Assembly (NCBI GenBank): GCA_030123525.1 | Contig: CP126125.1 | Span: 3,038,001 to 3,102,000, forward strand | Direction of reading: 5' to 3' | DNA: 64,000 nucleotides | Source: ELB16-189 sp018266435 | Lineage (GTDB): Bacteria > Bacteroidota > Bacteroidia > Cytophagales > Cyclobacteriaceae | Shown here: positions 8,709 through 17,963 of the stretch, one piece after another | Position numbering within the stretch: the stretch's first letter is position 1 | How the letters are laid out: every line of letters starts with the position of its first letter | Position numbers and translations under genes: made by a program | The notes under the pieces: model-generated | What the model was told of the DNA's origin: nothing | The model's input: the letters and a program-made list of their open reading frames with translations, nothing else | Databases searched by the model: none

Positions 8709-11402
8709 TCAAGCAAACTCAACATTTTTTCTTAAAGGAAGCACAATTTTAAATTCTGTTCCTTTTCCTAGTTGGCTCTCAAAGAAAATTTTTCCTTCTA
8801 ATTTCTCTACTGCTTTCTTTACAATGTATAAACCAAGGCCATTTCCTTTTGACAGATAGTTGGCGCGGAAGTACATATCAAAAATGTGGCTTTGATAAGC
8901 CGGGTCAATACCCTGGCCATTGTCTTTCACCACAATATTCAAATGGTTATTTTCGGCAAAGAGGTTGATACTAATGAAAGGATCTTGGAACATACTGAAA
9001 TGTATAGCATTTTCAATGAGGTTGGTCAGTATGATCTTTACCAATACGGGGTAAGAATAAAAAGAAATGCCCGGCTGTACATCCAATGTCCAGCGAATGT
9101 GGTGTTGATTGATGAGATCTTCAAAACCAAACATAATTTCTTCTACCATCTCTTTAAGCATCACTTCTCTAAACTCCAGTTGCTGACCGCCCAGATTGCT
9201 AATGGATTGCAGTTTGCCCAGCATGGTATCGAGGGAGTGTGCGGTAAGGTTCACTTTCTCAAACAACTCAAGAGCGTAGGCATCTTTTACCGTCATTTTT
9301 GCCACTTCGGCCAATCCCATAAATGTGGTAAGCGGTCTTCTAAAGTCGTGCGATGACCGGTAAAAGAATGTGTCCAGTTCCTGAAAAGCTTTGCGTAAAT
9401 CTTCGGTTCTTGATTTAATTTTTTCTTCCAGGTTTTTATTTATATCACTTAACAACTGATTGGCCTGAACTAATTTTTCAGACTGCAAGTGTATTTCTTC
9501 ATTTTTTTCTTTGAGGGTATCAGTCATTTGGCTCAATGATTGATTCGCTTCAATCAATTCTTCGGCCTGAGCTTGTATTTCTTCTTTTTGCTCATGCAGT
9601 TCTTTATTGGCTTGCTTTTTCTGTGCGTAAAATCTATACCCTAACCCGAGCATAATCATAGCTAAGCTAAAACTGAATGAGCCTAGTGCAATGATCCAGT
9701 TTCGGTAACGTATAGAAGATTCCTGCAGTTGAATGCGATTTTCCTGATCTTGCTGTTGTTGTTGCAAGGTCTGCAGCTCTTGCTCGCGTTGCCTCACTTT
9801 GTACTGGGTTTCCATTTCTACCAGTTTAATGGCGCCTATGCGGGAGAAAATGGAATCATTAATTACTTGATAGTCTTTTTGGGCAGCAAGGGCTTGTTTA
9901 TAGTCACCTGTCATCTCGTAGTACATCACGAGGTTAGTAGAAGTGTTTCTGAGCAGTAGTGGTGTATTGATTTGTTTGCCGATCTTTTTAGCCAGATCAA
10001 GATAATGTTTAGCACGAGACATCTGTTTCATTTTCAGTAATAAACCGCCCAATGCTCCATACGAAATTCCTAAGCCTAATTTATTTTGAAGTTTTTCTTC
10101 GATGGCCAATGACTGTAGTTGGTAGTCAAGCGCCTGATCAAAACTGCCCCGTGCTTCAAACACAAGTGAGATGTTAAATAAAGAGGCTGATATACCCTCG
10201 TTGTGTTCAAGTAGCTGACGTGTTTCAAGCGCCAGTTGGTGTTCTGCAATAGATTCATTCAGTTTATTCATCAGTAAATACACGAGTCCGCGTGTATTAT
10301 GGCAGTCGGCAATACCTTTTTTGTTATTGATTGAAGTGTATAACCGTTGCGACTTGTTTACCAGGTCAAGTGCCTGGGCGTATTTTCCCTGGTCTTTATT
10401 GATCCAGGCTAATTCATTCAGCATGAAGGCTGCTCTCTCATCTAACCCGGTTTGCTCAGCTAACTTCAGCGCCCGGTAATAGTAATCGGCAGCCATGTCA
10501 TAGTCGCCAATCTCCACGTAAACTTCGCCTAAGGTGGTAAGCAGTGAAACATACTCCGGAGGAAAATTATATTGACTACCCAGATTTAATGCATTCATCG
10601 CTTCTTTTAATGCATCCATGAATTTTGACTGATCCAATTGAAAATGCGAGCGGTTAACTCTGCACTTGATTTGGTGATAGTAGTCTTCCAGTTTCTCAGC
10701 CGTATTACACATTTTGTCTAAGTACTCTTTGGCTTTATCATAATTATAAAGTTTTTGGTAGACCTCGTTATAAACTGAGTATATCTCCAAAGTCTGATAG
10801 CGGTCGGCTTTGCCAATCAAGTTTAAATAGTAAGCAGAGCTATCGAGGTAGTTGAGTGCTTTATTATTTTGCCACTGTTGTGTGGCCACCTGGGCCATGT
10901 TTTTATAGTAACTGGTTAGGTTGATGAAATCATTCGAAAGCATGAATGACTTCGCCTTTTTGTATAAAATGATAGCCGAATCAAGATGCCCGCGATACCA
11001 ATAGATGTTGCCCCAAACCAGCAAGTTGTATATTTTTTTTCCTCCCGTGTTTTGGCCGGTTAGCTTATCAGCCCTGGCATAATACCGGGTAGCTTCTTTA
11101 AAGTTGCCTACACTGGAGTAGCCCAGCCCAACCAGGGTATAACTATACTGCGCTCCGCTGGTATAGTTTACTTTTAGACTTAGCGCAAGTGCCTGATGGG
11201 CATATACAAGAGCAAGACTGTCATTAAAATCATAATACTGGTAAGCCAACTCATTGAGAATATCAACCTTTTCTTCATTGGTCGTAGCTTTTTCTAATCT
11301 GTTTTTCAAACTGTCTTTTACTGTCTTTTGGGCATGACCGGATAGTGCCATAACCATGAGCAGGCCTGATAGGGTAACACGAAAAAAACTACGGCTGGTC
11401 AA
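8709..11402 (-). CDS. TPR-containing sensor histidine kinase
   Basis: An 897-aa membrane sensor kinase. A signal peptide (ending S-G-H-A-Q) leads into a long periplasmic array of tetratricopeptide repeats (about residues 60-510). One transmembrane helix lies near residue 570, and a long coiled coil (about 590-665) connects to the kinase. The H-box S-H-D-F-R-R-P-L has the phospho-acceptor at His685; the N-box N-L-I-E-N-A is near 798, D-N-G-Q-G-I near 828 and G-N-G-L-G-L near 855. No response regulator is adjacent, so it is an orphan here. It is convergent with the CDF gene; any link to metal sensing is only positional. Confidence 0.9.
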   Translation of the reverse strand: MTSRSFFRVTLSGLLMVMALSGHAQKTVKDSLKNRLEKATTNEEKVDILNELAYQYYDFNDSLALVYAHQALALSLKVNYTSGAQYSYTLVGLGYSSVGNFKEATRYYARADKLTGQNTGGKKIYNLLVWGNIYWYRGHLDSAIILYKKAKSFMLSNDFINLTSYYKNMAQVATQQWQNNKALNYLDSSAYYLNLIGKADRYQTLEIYSVYNEVYQKLYNYDKAKEYLDKMCNTAEKLEDYYHQIKCRVNRSHFQLDQSKFMDALKEAMNALNLGSQYNFPPEYVSLLTTLGEVYVEIGDYDMAADYYYRALKLAEQTGLDERAAFMLNELAWINKDQGKYAQALDLVNKSQRLYTSINNKKGIADCHNTRGLVYLLMNKLNESIAEHQLALETRQLLEHNEGISASLFNISLVFEARGSFDQALDYQLQSLAIEEKLQNKLGLGISYGALGGLLLKMKQMSRAKHYLDLAKKIGKQINTPLLLRNTSTNLVMYYEMTGDYKQALAAQKDYQVINDSIFSRIGAIKLVEMETQYKVRQREQELQTLQQQQQDQENRIQLQESSIRYRNWIIALGSFSFSLAMIMLGLGYRFYAQKKQANKELHEQKEEIQAQAEELIEANQSLSQMTDTLKEKNEEIHLQSEKLVQANQLLSDINKNLEEKIKSRTEDLRKAFQELDTFFYRSSHDFRRPLTTFMGLAEVAKMTVKDAYALELFEKVNLTAHSLDTMLGKLQSISNLGGQQLEFREVMLKEMVEEIMFGFEDLINQHHIRWTLDVQPGISFYSYPVLVKIILTNLIENAIHFSMFQDPFISINLFAENNHLNIVVKDNGQGIDPAYQSHIFDMYFRANYLSKGNGLGLYIVKKAVEKLEGKIFFESQLGKGTEFKIVLPLRKNVEFA

Positions 11403-11442
11403 AATAATCTCTTAACTATGTTAAATGAAGGTACTAAAAAAA

Positions 11443-12744
11443 CTAAAAAGGCAAGTAACCTTCAAAGGCAAACTCCTCTTCTCTGATGGAACTGAATAAA
11501 AATCCACAAATCACTTTTGGGTAAAAGTAGGTTGATTTTTGTGGCATGGTGTAGCCGCTGTAGCATACTTGTTTTACTTCATCAATGCTTACCTCTTGCG
11601 TGATAATTGCCATTTGCACTTCTTGCCTAATCACTTGGGTCAGGCAATCTGTAAAACTCCGGTCAAAGGCAATATTTTGAGACGCTCTCTGATGCTTGCC
11701 CGGAATGCCCAGAATTTTTTCAATGATAAAATAGTGAAGAATGGTGAGGTCAAGTGCTTTCACTTCTTCAGGAAAGTGCCATGACATAGTCAAAAGCGCA
11801 TCAGGTTTTAGCTTTACTTTAAAAGCCCGGTCTTTAAATAATATACCAAATGCCCACTTTTTGCCAAGAATTATTTCATTGAGTGTATCAGCATCTTCTA
11901 CTTCGCGCACTTCAAAATCATGGTGCAGGCTTTCAATTATTTTTTTTTCATCAAAATCAGGCAGCTCTTTAATCAACCGATGAGTGGGTAAAATACGCAA
12001 ATCATCTGCTTCGGTATTGGTAAGGTACATCAAATGAAAATTGTAGCCTTCGTTACCGGTATGGTGAGGATTGCACGCCCGGTTTTTTTTCATAACTACC
12101 AGCGAGCTTTCATAGCGGTGGTGCCCGTCAGCTAAAATAACAGTTTTGTCTTTTAGCTTATTTATAAATTGACGGATCACACTGGCATCGTGTATTACCG
12201 CCAGCACATCGCGCACACCTTGGTAATCTTCGGTTTCATAGATTGGGTTTTGAATGGCCTCGTCCATGAATTTTTCCAATTCAAATTCTTCATCGGTGTA
12301 TAGGCCGTGCGTAGGACTAACGTGTAGTTGTGTTTCTTCCAACAACTGTATGCGGTCATTTACCGACTGGGGTATGGTATTCTCGTGATGCAAAATCACG
12401 CGGTCTTCATAGTCGTGCACGCGAATGTGACACACAAAACCTTTGCGGCAGTATTCTTTTGTTTTTCCGGCAAGCTTAAAATATTGATAATAGACATAGA
12501 TACCCGGCAGCTTATCCTGTAAAATGATTTTATTTTTTTTCCATTCGAAGAGAAGGGCAGCAGCACGTTCAGCTGCATGGGGCGGCTGCGGAACAGACAG
12601 GTGAATAGAATTAAATGGGTTTTGATATAGAGTTTTCCGCTGCTTATCGGATACCACATCAAACAAAGGCGCAGCTACTTCACTGATATTCGGTATCACT
12701 TGTTTATTGTACCGCCAGGCGCGGATGGGTTTTATTTCGGGCAT
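11443..12744 (-). CDS. DUF1015 family protein
   Basis: A 433-aa protein of the DUF1015 family, whose biochemical role is not established. It starts M-P-E-I-K-P-I-R-A-W-R, the usual family opening, and contains I-L-A-D-G-H-H-R-Y-E-S in the middle, its most conserved motif. The ORF could extend 15 codons upstream into the accC stop region; the ATG at 12744 avoids that 31-bp overlap and matches the family N-terminus. It lies just downstream of accC on the same strand, so co-transcription is likely, but no pathway link is known. Confidence 0.75.
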   Translation of the reverse strand: MPEIKPIRAWRYNKQVIPNISEVAAPLFDVVSDKQRKTLYQNPFNSIHLSVPQPPHAAERAAALLFEWKKNKIILQDKLPGIYVYYQYFKLAGKTKEYCRKGFVCHIRVHDYEDRVILHHENTIPQSVNDRIQLLEETQLHVSPTHGLYTDEEFELEKFMDEAIQNPIYETEDYQGVRDVLAVIHDASVIRQFINKLKDKTVILADGHHRYESSLVVMKKNRACNPHHTGNEGYNFHLMYLTNTEADDLRILPTHRLIKELPDFDEKKIIESLHHDFEVREVEDADTLNEIILGKKWAFGILFKDRAFKVKLKPDALLTMSWHFPEEVKALDLTILHYFIIEKILGIPGKHQRASQNIAFDRSFTDCLTQVIRQEVQMAIITQEVSIDEVKQVCYSGYTMPQKSTYFYPKVICGFLFSSIREEEFAFEGYLPF

Positions 12745-12758
12745 CGCCAAGTTTCGGA

Positions 12759-14258
12759 TTACAAGTTGATTAATCTGTTTTTTTTCCACTTGCTTTCGGT
12801 GGAACGCACAGCCTGCCCGGAGTGATGGGCTTGCGCGGAAGCCAGTAGTTCGGCTGCTAATACTGATGCAATTTGTGCCTCGTCTTCGGTTACTTCGGCT
12901 TTTAGTGATTCAGGTGTAAAATATTGTTCAACAAACTTGGTCGAAAAATTTCCTGACCGGAATGCCTGATGGTGCATAACAAAATTGCAAAAACTAAGAG
13001 TGGTTTCCACACCGGTGATTTCATAATCATCGATAGCCCGGATCATTTTTTCAATAGCCCGTTCACGCGTTTCATCGTGGCAAATCATTTTAGCAATCAT
13101 AGGATCGTAATAAAACGGAATACTCATGCCTTGTTCAAACCCATCGTCAACACGAATGCCATGACCTTGTGGTCGCTTGTAGGTTTTCAGAGTTCCGATG
13201 TCGGGTAAAAAGTGATTGGTCGGATCTTCGGCATACACACGTACTTCAATGGCATGACCATTGATTCTTAAATCATCTTGTTTAAAAGGAAGTTTTTCGC
13301 CTTCAGCAATTTTGATTTGAAGCTTGACCAAGTCAAGACCGGTAATTTGTTCAGTTACCGGGTGCTCTACCTGCAGCCGGGTATTCATTTCGAGAAAATA
13401 AAAATTCATTTTTTCATCGAGAATAAACTCAATGGTGCCCGCATTATAGTAGTTGGCGGCCTTCGCTGCGTTCACGGCCGCTTCGCCCATTTTTTTTCTA
13501 AGCTCGGGAGTGAGTATGGACGAAGGTGCTTCTTCTACTACTTTTTGATGCCTGCGCTGGATAGAACACTCGCGCTCAAAAAGGTGAACTACGTTTCCGT
13601 GTTTGTCGCCAAAAATCTGGAACTCAATGTGCCGGGGTTCGCTTACATATTTTTCGATGAATACCGATCCATCACCAAAAGCCGAGGTGGCTTCGCTGAT
13701 GGCACGTTCCATTTGTTCTTGCAATTCATTTTCGTGCTGAACAATGCGCATACCCTTGCCACCACCGCCCGCACTTGCTTTAATGAGAACAGGATAACCG
13801 ATTTCCTTAGCTATTTTTTTTGCAACGATGGGATCTGTAACCGGCTCAGCTGTTCCGGGAACCAGCGGCACATTGAATTTTGCTACGGCTGCTTTTGCAC
13901 CGAGTTTGCTACCCATGATTTCCATCGATTGGGCAGAAGGGCCAATAAAAATGAGCCCGGCTTCTTCAACTTTTCTGGCGAAGTCTTCATTCTCTGATAA
14001 AAATCCATAGCCGGGATGAATAGCGTCTGCACGGGTTTCATGCGCAGCCGAAATAATTTTATCCATAACTAAATACGACTGCGAAGAGGCAGGTGGGCCG
14101 ATGCAAATGGCTTCATCGGCAAAACGAACATGTAATGCCTGCCGGTCAGCCTCACTAAAAACGGCTACTGTTAGGATGCCTGTTTCTTTGGCACTGCGCA
14201 TGATGCGGAGAGCAATTTCCCCACGGTTAGCTACTAATATTTTTTTAATCTTGGCCAT
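12759..14258 (-). CDS. accC: Acetyl-CoA carboxylase biotin carboxylase subunit
   Basis: Carboxylates biotin on the carrier protein with ATP and bicarbonate. The 499-aa protein begins I-K-K-I-L-V-A-N-R-G-E-I-A, the classic biotin carboxylase N-terminus. It has the Gly-rich ATP loop G-G-G-G-K-G-M (about 164-170), F-L-E-M-N-T-R-L-Q-V-E-H for metal and ATP binding, and a C-terminal domain. It is about 50 residues longer than E. coli AccC because of an Ala-rich tail. No biotin carrier or carboxyltransferase gene is adjacent. It could serve propionyl-CoA or another acyl-CoA carboxylase in this phylum, so the substrate is not certain. Confidence 0.85.
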   Translation of the reverse strand: MAKIKKILVANRGEIALRIMRSAKETGILTVAVFSEADRQALHVRFADEAICIGPPASSQSYLVMDKIISAAHETRADAIHPGYGFLSENEDFARKVEEAGLIFIGPSAQSMEIMGSKLGAKAAVAKFNVPLVPGTAEPVTDPIVAKKIAKEIGYPVLIKASAGGGGKGMRIVQHENELQEQMERAISEATSAFGDGSVFIEKYVSEPRHIEFQIFGDKHGNVVHLFERECSIQRRHQKVVEEAPSSILTPELRKKMGEAAVNAAKAANYYNAGTIEFILDEKMNFYFLEMNTRLQVEHPVTEQITGLDLVKLQIKIAEGEKLPFKQDDLRINGHAIEVRVYAEDPTNHFLPDIGTLKTYKRPQGHGIRVDDGFEQGMSIPFYYDPMIAKMICHDETRERAIEKMIRAIDDYEITGVETTLSFCNFVMHHQAFRSGNFSTKFVEQYFTPESLKAEVTEDEAQIASVLAAELLASAQAHHSGQAVRSTESKWKKNRLINL

Positions 14259-14414
14259 GTTACTGATGAATTTGCAATGCTAATAAATAAAAGTGGCAAT
14301 TTTGAAAATAGTAAGGAATTGCTACTTTAGTCAGCCTTATTGCCGGGTGATGAGAAATGATCATTTTTTTTGATTTATATCACAAAACATTTACTAACCT
14401 AACCCCCCTCAGTT

Positions 14415-15089
14415 ATGAAAACCAAAACCAATCCCCGTAGAGAATTTCTTGAAAAACTAGCAGTAGGTTCTACACTTGTTTTACCTACACTCATGGCCTC
14501 GCTGGAATCTGAGGCTACACCTTTGTCAAATTCTTCTGTAGCAGAAAATGCAGACGAGTGGTTTAATCAAGTGAAAGGCAAACATAAAATTGTTTACGAT
14601 GCCACCGAACCTAATGAGGGGTTTCCGGTGATTTGGTCGTGGGTGTTTTATAAAAGCAATAATGAAACCGGAACGCCTGACAATCAGATGACAGCAATGG
14701 TGGTTTTACGGCATCGGGCAATTTCGTTAGCCATGCAAGATTCTGTATGGGAAAAATATAAGTTTGGTGAAGTCTTCAACGTTACCGATGGCAACACCAA
14801 AGCACCGGCCACAAAAAATATCTACCTCGAACCCACGGATCCAAGAATGGTTATGCTAAAAGCTGATGGCATTAAAGCGCTGATGGAGCGGGGGGTCATG
14901 TTTTGCGTTTGCGGCATGGCCATAGCGGCCAATAGCATGAGAATAGCAAAGGCTATGAATGTGTCGCCTGAGAAGGTTAAAAAAGAATGGATGGATGGTA
15001 TCATACCCGGAATACAAGTAGTTCCTTCGGGTGTTTGGGCCGTAGGCCGTGCACAAGAACATGGCTGTGCTTACTGCTACGCAGGCTGA
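14415..15089 (+). CDS. Tat-exported DsrE-like protein
   Basis: A 224-aa protein with a twin-arginine signal (N-P-R-R-E-F-L-E-K followed by a hydrophobic stretch), so probably exported folded. The mature part has a DsrE/F-like pattern: a segment G-V-M-F-C-V-C-G near residue 158, then V-P-S-G-V-W-A-V and a C-terminal H-G-C-A-Y-C-Y. The paired cysteines could handle sulfur or bind a metal. It starts a run of four same-strand genes (second DsrE protein 20 bp downstream, dihaem cytochrome, PagL-like barrel). A sulfur-transfer or sensing role is inferred from family and context. The start follows an AT-rich leader. Confidence 0.6.
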   Translation: MKTKTNPRREFLEKLAVGSTLVLPTLMASLESEATPLSNSSVAENADEWFNQVKGKHKIVYDATEPNEGFPVIWSWVFYKSNNETGTPDNQMTAMVVLRHRAISLAMQDSVWEKYKFGEVFNVTDGNTKAPATKNIYLEPTDPRMVMLKADGIKALMERGVMFCVCGMAIAANSMRIAKAMNVSPEKVKKEWMDGIIPGIQVVPSGVWAVGRAQEHGCAYCYAG

Positions 15090-15109
15090 TAAAACTTAAA
15101 GAAATACTT

Positions 15110-15523
15110 ATGAAAAATATATTTCTGGCTCAGCTCATTCTTTTGTCGTTGGTTTGCAAAAGTCAAACCACACCCGCTGTTAAAATTATTTTTGATGTTA
15201 CCAGTCAGGATACGTTAATCCATCAGGCAACACTCAGGCATGTTTTAGGTATGGCAGCGGCTTACCCCAAATCACACTTCGAGGTTGTAATCTATGGTGG
15301 TGCTATTGGTATGGTACAAAATGGGAAATCAACCGTTTCAAAAAATATCAAGTTGCTAGAAAATAACCCCAACGTTTCATTTAAGGTGTGCGAATCTACC
15401 ATGAAACGTTATCATATTACAAAAAGCCAACTTCTCCCAAAAGTTGAAACCGTGCCCGATGCCATTATCGAAATCGTAACACGGCAAGCCGAAGGATGGG
15501 GATATATTAAAGAAGCGCATTGA
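15110..15523 (+). CDS. Exported DsrE family protein
   Basis: A 137-aa protein with a short signal peptide (M-K-N-I-F-L ... V-C-K-S-Q) and a DsrE-like fold (V-K-I-I-F-D-V-T-S, then V-V-I-Y-G-G-A-I-G-M-V, then F-K-V-C-E-S-T-M). An in-frame ORF extends 41 codons upstream into the previous gene; the ATG at 15110 is chosen because it begins the signal peptide. A Cys in the V-C-E-S-T segment occupies the position of the sulfur-carrying Cys of some DsrE proteins. It sits between another DsrE-like gene and a TsdA-like cytochrome. Confidence 0.7.
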   Translation: MKNIFLAQLILLSLVCKSQTTPAVKIIFDVTSQDTLIHQATLRHVLGMAAAYPKSHFEVVIYGGAIGMVQNGKSTVSKNIKLLENNPNVSFKVCESTMKRYHITKSQLLPKVETVPDAIIEIVTRQAEGWGYIKEAH

Positions 15524-15529
15524 TAAAAA

Positions 15530-16546
15530 ATGAGTCACCCTTTGGATAAACCGATCAGGCTAATGTTTTTTAGCATTAGCCTTTTTTTTATCATAATGGG
15601 TGTTATAGCCACCTGTATTTTTTTCCCCAACTTATTACAAAGAGAGAAATCGCTTACATCAATAAAAACTGATCAAGGGAATGAGCCTCTTTGGTTACCA
15701 CCCGATTCATCCCTTATCCTTCAAGATAAAAACAAGGAATTAATTGCCTACGGGAAAGAGCTTGTTGTCCATACGTCAAGCTATCTTGGCCCTCAAGGAA
15801 AAATAAGACAGATTAGTAATGGCATGAATTGCCAAAACTGTCATTTAAAAGCCGGGACAAAAATTTTTGGAAATAATTATTCTGCAGTAGCAGCCAACTA
15901 CCCTAAATTCCGCGACCGCTCGGGAAGTGTTGAATCAATAGAAAGCCGCGTAAATGACTGCATTGAACGAAGCTTAAACGGAAAGAAACTAAACAACTCG
16001 AGTCGAGAGATGCGTGCTTTCGTTTCTTATATCAACTGGGTGGGGCAAGGTGTGCCTAAAAATTTCAAACCCCGGGGAACAGGGCTTTGGGAACTAAAAC
16101 CGATTTCGCGTGCGGCCGATCCTTTGAAAGGTAAATTAATTTTTACCAACATCTGCCAACGTTGCCACGGTATGCAAGGCGAAGGCTTGCGTGAAAATGA
16201 CAAGGCCGAGTGGAAGTATCCTCCGTTGTGGGGAGAGAATTCTTTCAATACGGGCGCAGGCCTTTACCGGTTGAGTCGCTTTGCGGGGTACGTAAAAACC
16301 AACATGCCTTATGGCATCGCTACGTTTAATAAACCCGTACTAACAGACGAAGAAGCCTGGGATGTGGCCGCGTATGTGAATACCATGCCCCGGCCTACTA
16401 AAGATTTTTCTAATGACTGGCCTAACATTAGCCACAAACCCTTTGATTACCCCTTCGGCCCTTATACCGATGGTTTTAATGAAATCCAGCATAAGTATGG
16501 TCCCTACATTTTAATCCTTGAAAAGAAAAAGAAATTGAACCTGTAA
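15530..16546 (+). CDS. TsdA-like dihaem cytochrome c (thiosulfate dehydrogenase family)
   Basis: A 338-aa protein with one N-terminal transmembrane anchor (about residues 11-33) and two haem-binding motifs, CQNCH at 101-105 and CQRCH at 209-213. Between them R-V-N-D-C-I-E-R-S-L-N-G (Cys144) matches the conserved block of TsdA thiosulfate dehydrogenases, where the Cys is an unusual axial haem ligand (family knowledge). TsdA couples two thiosulfates to tetrathionate and passes electrons to cytochromes. The gene begins 6 bp after the DsrE gene, so an operon is likely. Generic SoxA-like or cytochrome c oxidase-associated roles are alternatives; the Cys-containing block favours TsdA. Confidence 0.75.
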   Translation: MSHPLDKPIRLMFFSISLFFIIMGVIATCIFFPNLLQREKSLTSIKTDQGNEPLWLPPDSSLILQDKNKELIAYGKELVVHTSSYLGPQGKIRQISNGMNCQNCHLKAGTKIFGNNYSAVAANYPKFRDRSGSVESIESRVNDCIERSLNGKKLNNSSREMRAFVSYINWVGQGVPKNFKPRGTGLWELKPISRAADPLKGKLIFTNICQRCHGMQGEGLRENDKAEWKYPPLWGENSFNTGAGLYRLSRFAGYVKTNMPYGIATFNKPVLTDEEAWDVAAYVNTMPRPTKDFSNDWPNISHKPFDYPFGPYTDGFNEIQHKYGPYILILEKKKKLNL

Positions 16547-16555
16547 CTTGCTTGG

Positions 16556-17641
16556 GTGAAATGGGTACTTTCCGTATTTTTTATTTTGCCATTCAAAACC
16601 TACGCTCAGTCGCTCGACTCTGTGGTGCATGAACTCTCAATAAAATTTCAGTACACCAGTATTTGGACAGAGCGAACAAGCCTTCGTCCTTTTACTCAAG
16701 ATCATCCGTGGTCTGTTCAAATTGATTGGGGGATTACCCATAACTCAAAAAAATCGTGGAGCTATTGTAATTGTTATACACAAAATGGCTTATCGGTTGG
16801 CTATATAAATTTTTCAGACCCAACTCATCTTGGTCAGGCCATGACTTTTGCCGCCTTCACCGAACCTTACATATTTCGATCGGATCGGTTCAGTCTTTCC
16901 GTACGGGGAGGCACCGGGCTCGCCTTTTTAAATAAATTGTACGACAGCACAAGCAACAGAGAAGCTATTTTTTTTAGCACTAAAATGAGCTATTTACTTT
17001 CTCTAGGAATTAATGTGTCGTACCGGCTTAGCGATTACTTTTATATGAAGGCTTCTGCCCAACTCAATCATATTTCCAACGGAGGGAGAAAAGATCCAAA
17101 CGAAGGCATGAACTTTCCGGGAGGGTTAATTTCATTGAACTATGTTTTAAGCCCAAAGCCATTTCCTGTCAGGTTGAAAGAAAAATTCACACACAAACCC
17201 TTAGGTGTTATTGCTCACGCCTTTGGAAGCACTCGCACAGCACAGGCTACTTCTGTTTTTCAAGCCGAGAGCCGGTTAGTGCTTGGATTGAATCTTGGTT
17301 TAATGAAAAGGATTGGAAGAATGAATGGGTTAGCAATCGGGGGCGAATACTATTATGACGGGATTAATGAAGTTTATCATCAGCGAACTAATCAGTTACT
17401 GCAAACCATTGTTGGTGGTTTAAACCTGCAACATTATTTGTTTCTCGGCAAGTTGCTTTTTGGCCAGCAAGTAGCCTGGTACCTTACACCCAACACCGGA
17501 TTTCAAAACAGTATTTACCAACGCTATTTTCTGGAGTACGAAGTGAAGAAAAACTGGTATGCGGGTTTTACTCTCAAAGCCCACGGAGATCATTCAGATT
17601 ATTTTGCGTTTGCCACCGGATATTTTTTCAAATTAAACTGA
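16556..17641 (+). CDS. PagL-like acyloxyacyl hydrolase / outer-membrane protein
   Basis: A 361-aa outer-membrane protein with a signal peptide ending T-Y-A-Q-S. It contains L-N-H-I-S-N-G-G (about residue 177), which resembles the His-x-Ser-Asn active-site block of lipid A 3-O-deacylases (PagL) and the related acyloxyacyl hydrolase family of Bacteroidota. The rest is a series of amphipathic strands ending in an aromatic residue pattern (G-Y-F-F-K-L-N). It starts 10 bp after the cytochrome gene on the same strand. Catalytic activity is inferred from the motif only; the C-terminal half has extra strands compared with the short PagL. Confidence 0.6.
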   Translation: MKWVLSVFFILPFKTYAQSLDSVVHELSIKFQYTSIWTERTSLRPFTQDHPWSVQIDWGITHNSKKSWSYCNCYTQNGLSVGYINFSDPTHLGQAMTFAAFTEPYIFRSDRFSLSVRGGTGLAFLNKLYDSTSNREAIFFSTKMSYLLSLGINVSYRLSDYFYMKASAQLNHISNGGRKDPNEGMNFPGGLISLNYVLSPKPFPVRLKEKFTHKPLGVIAHAFGSTRTAQATSVFQAESRLVLGLNLGLMKRIGRMNGLAIGGEYYYDGINEVYHQRTNQLLQTIVGGLNLQHYLFLGKLLFGQQVAWYLTPNTGFQNSIYQRYFLEYEVKKNWYAGFTLKAHGDHSDYFAFATGYFFKLN

Positions 17642-17938
17642 CTACTCCACGTCAATAAATTTTTCGAGCGAAAAGGCCTGAGTCCTTTCAGAAAAAAGAG
17701 TTTTCACTCGACCCCATACCTGGCCAAATAACTCAGACTTGCGATAATTCTCCAGACTCTGCGGTTCATCCCAGTGGCTGAGCGTACTGAAAACCGTTTT
17801 ATCATCAACATCTACCAATAACTGCAAATGCAAGCACCCGGGAAAATTGCGAATGGCCGACTTGTGCCGGTTAAAAATTTCAAGAAACTCATTTACACCG
17901 GCTTGGGTAAAGTGCATACGAACAATACGAATGATCAT
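17642..17938 (-). CDS. Antibiotic biosynthesis monooxygenase (ABM) domain protein
   Basis: A 98-aa single-domain protein beginning M-I-I-R-I-V-R-M-H-F. It has F-P-G-C-L-H-L-Q-L in the middle and L-S-H-W-D-E-P-Q-S-L-E-N-Y, the usual layout of ABM (ferredoxin-like dimeric) proteins. Family members include haem-degrading and quinone-oxidising enzymes and many of unknown role, so the substrate cannot be assigned. It abuts the convergent PagL-like gene and lies 25 bp downstream of the SAM hydrolase gene on the same strand. Confidence 0.75.
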   Translation of the reverse strand: MIIRIVRMHFTQAGVNEFLEIFNRHKSAIRNFPGCLHLQLLVDVDDKTVFSTLSHWDEPQSLENYRKSELFGQVWGRVKTLFSERTQAFSLEKFIDVE

Positions 17939-17963
17939 ATATAAACAGGTTGCGGCAGACTGG

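Noticed and set aside
12000..14000. Long plus-strand ORFs opposite accC and the DUF1015 gene
   Set aside because: Their sequences are reverse-frame shadows of strongly conserved genes.
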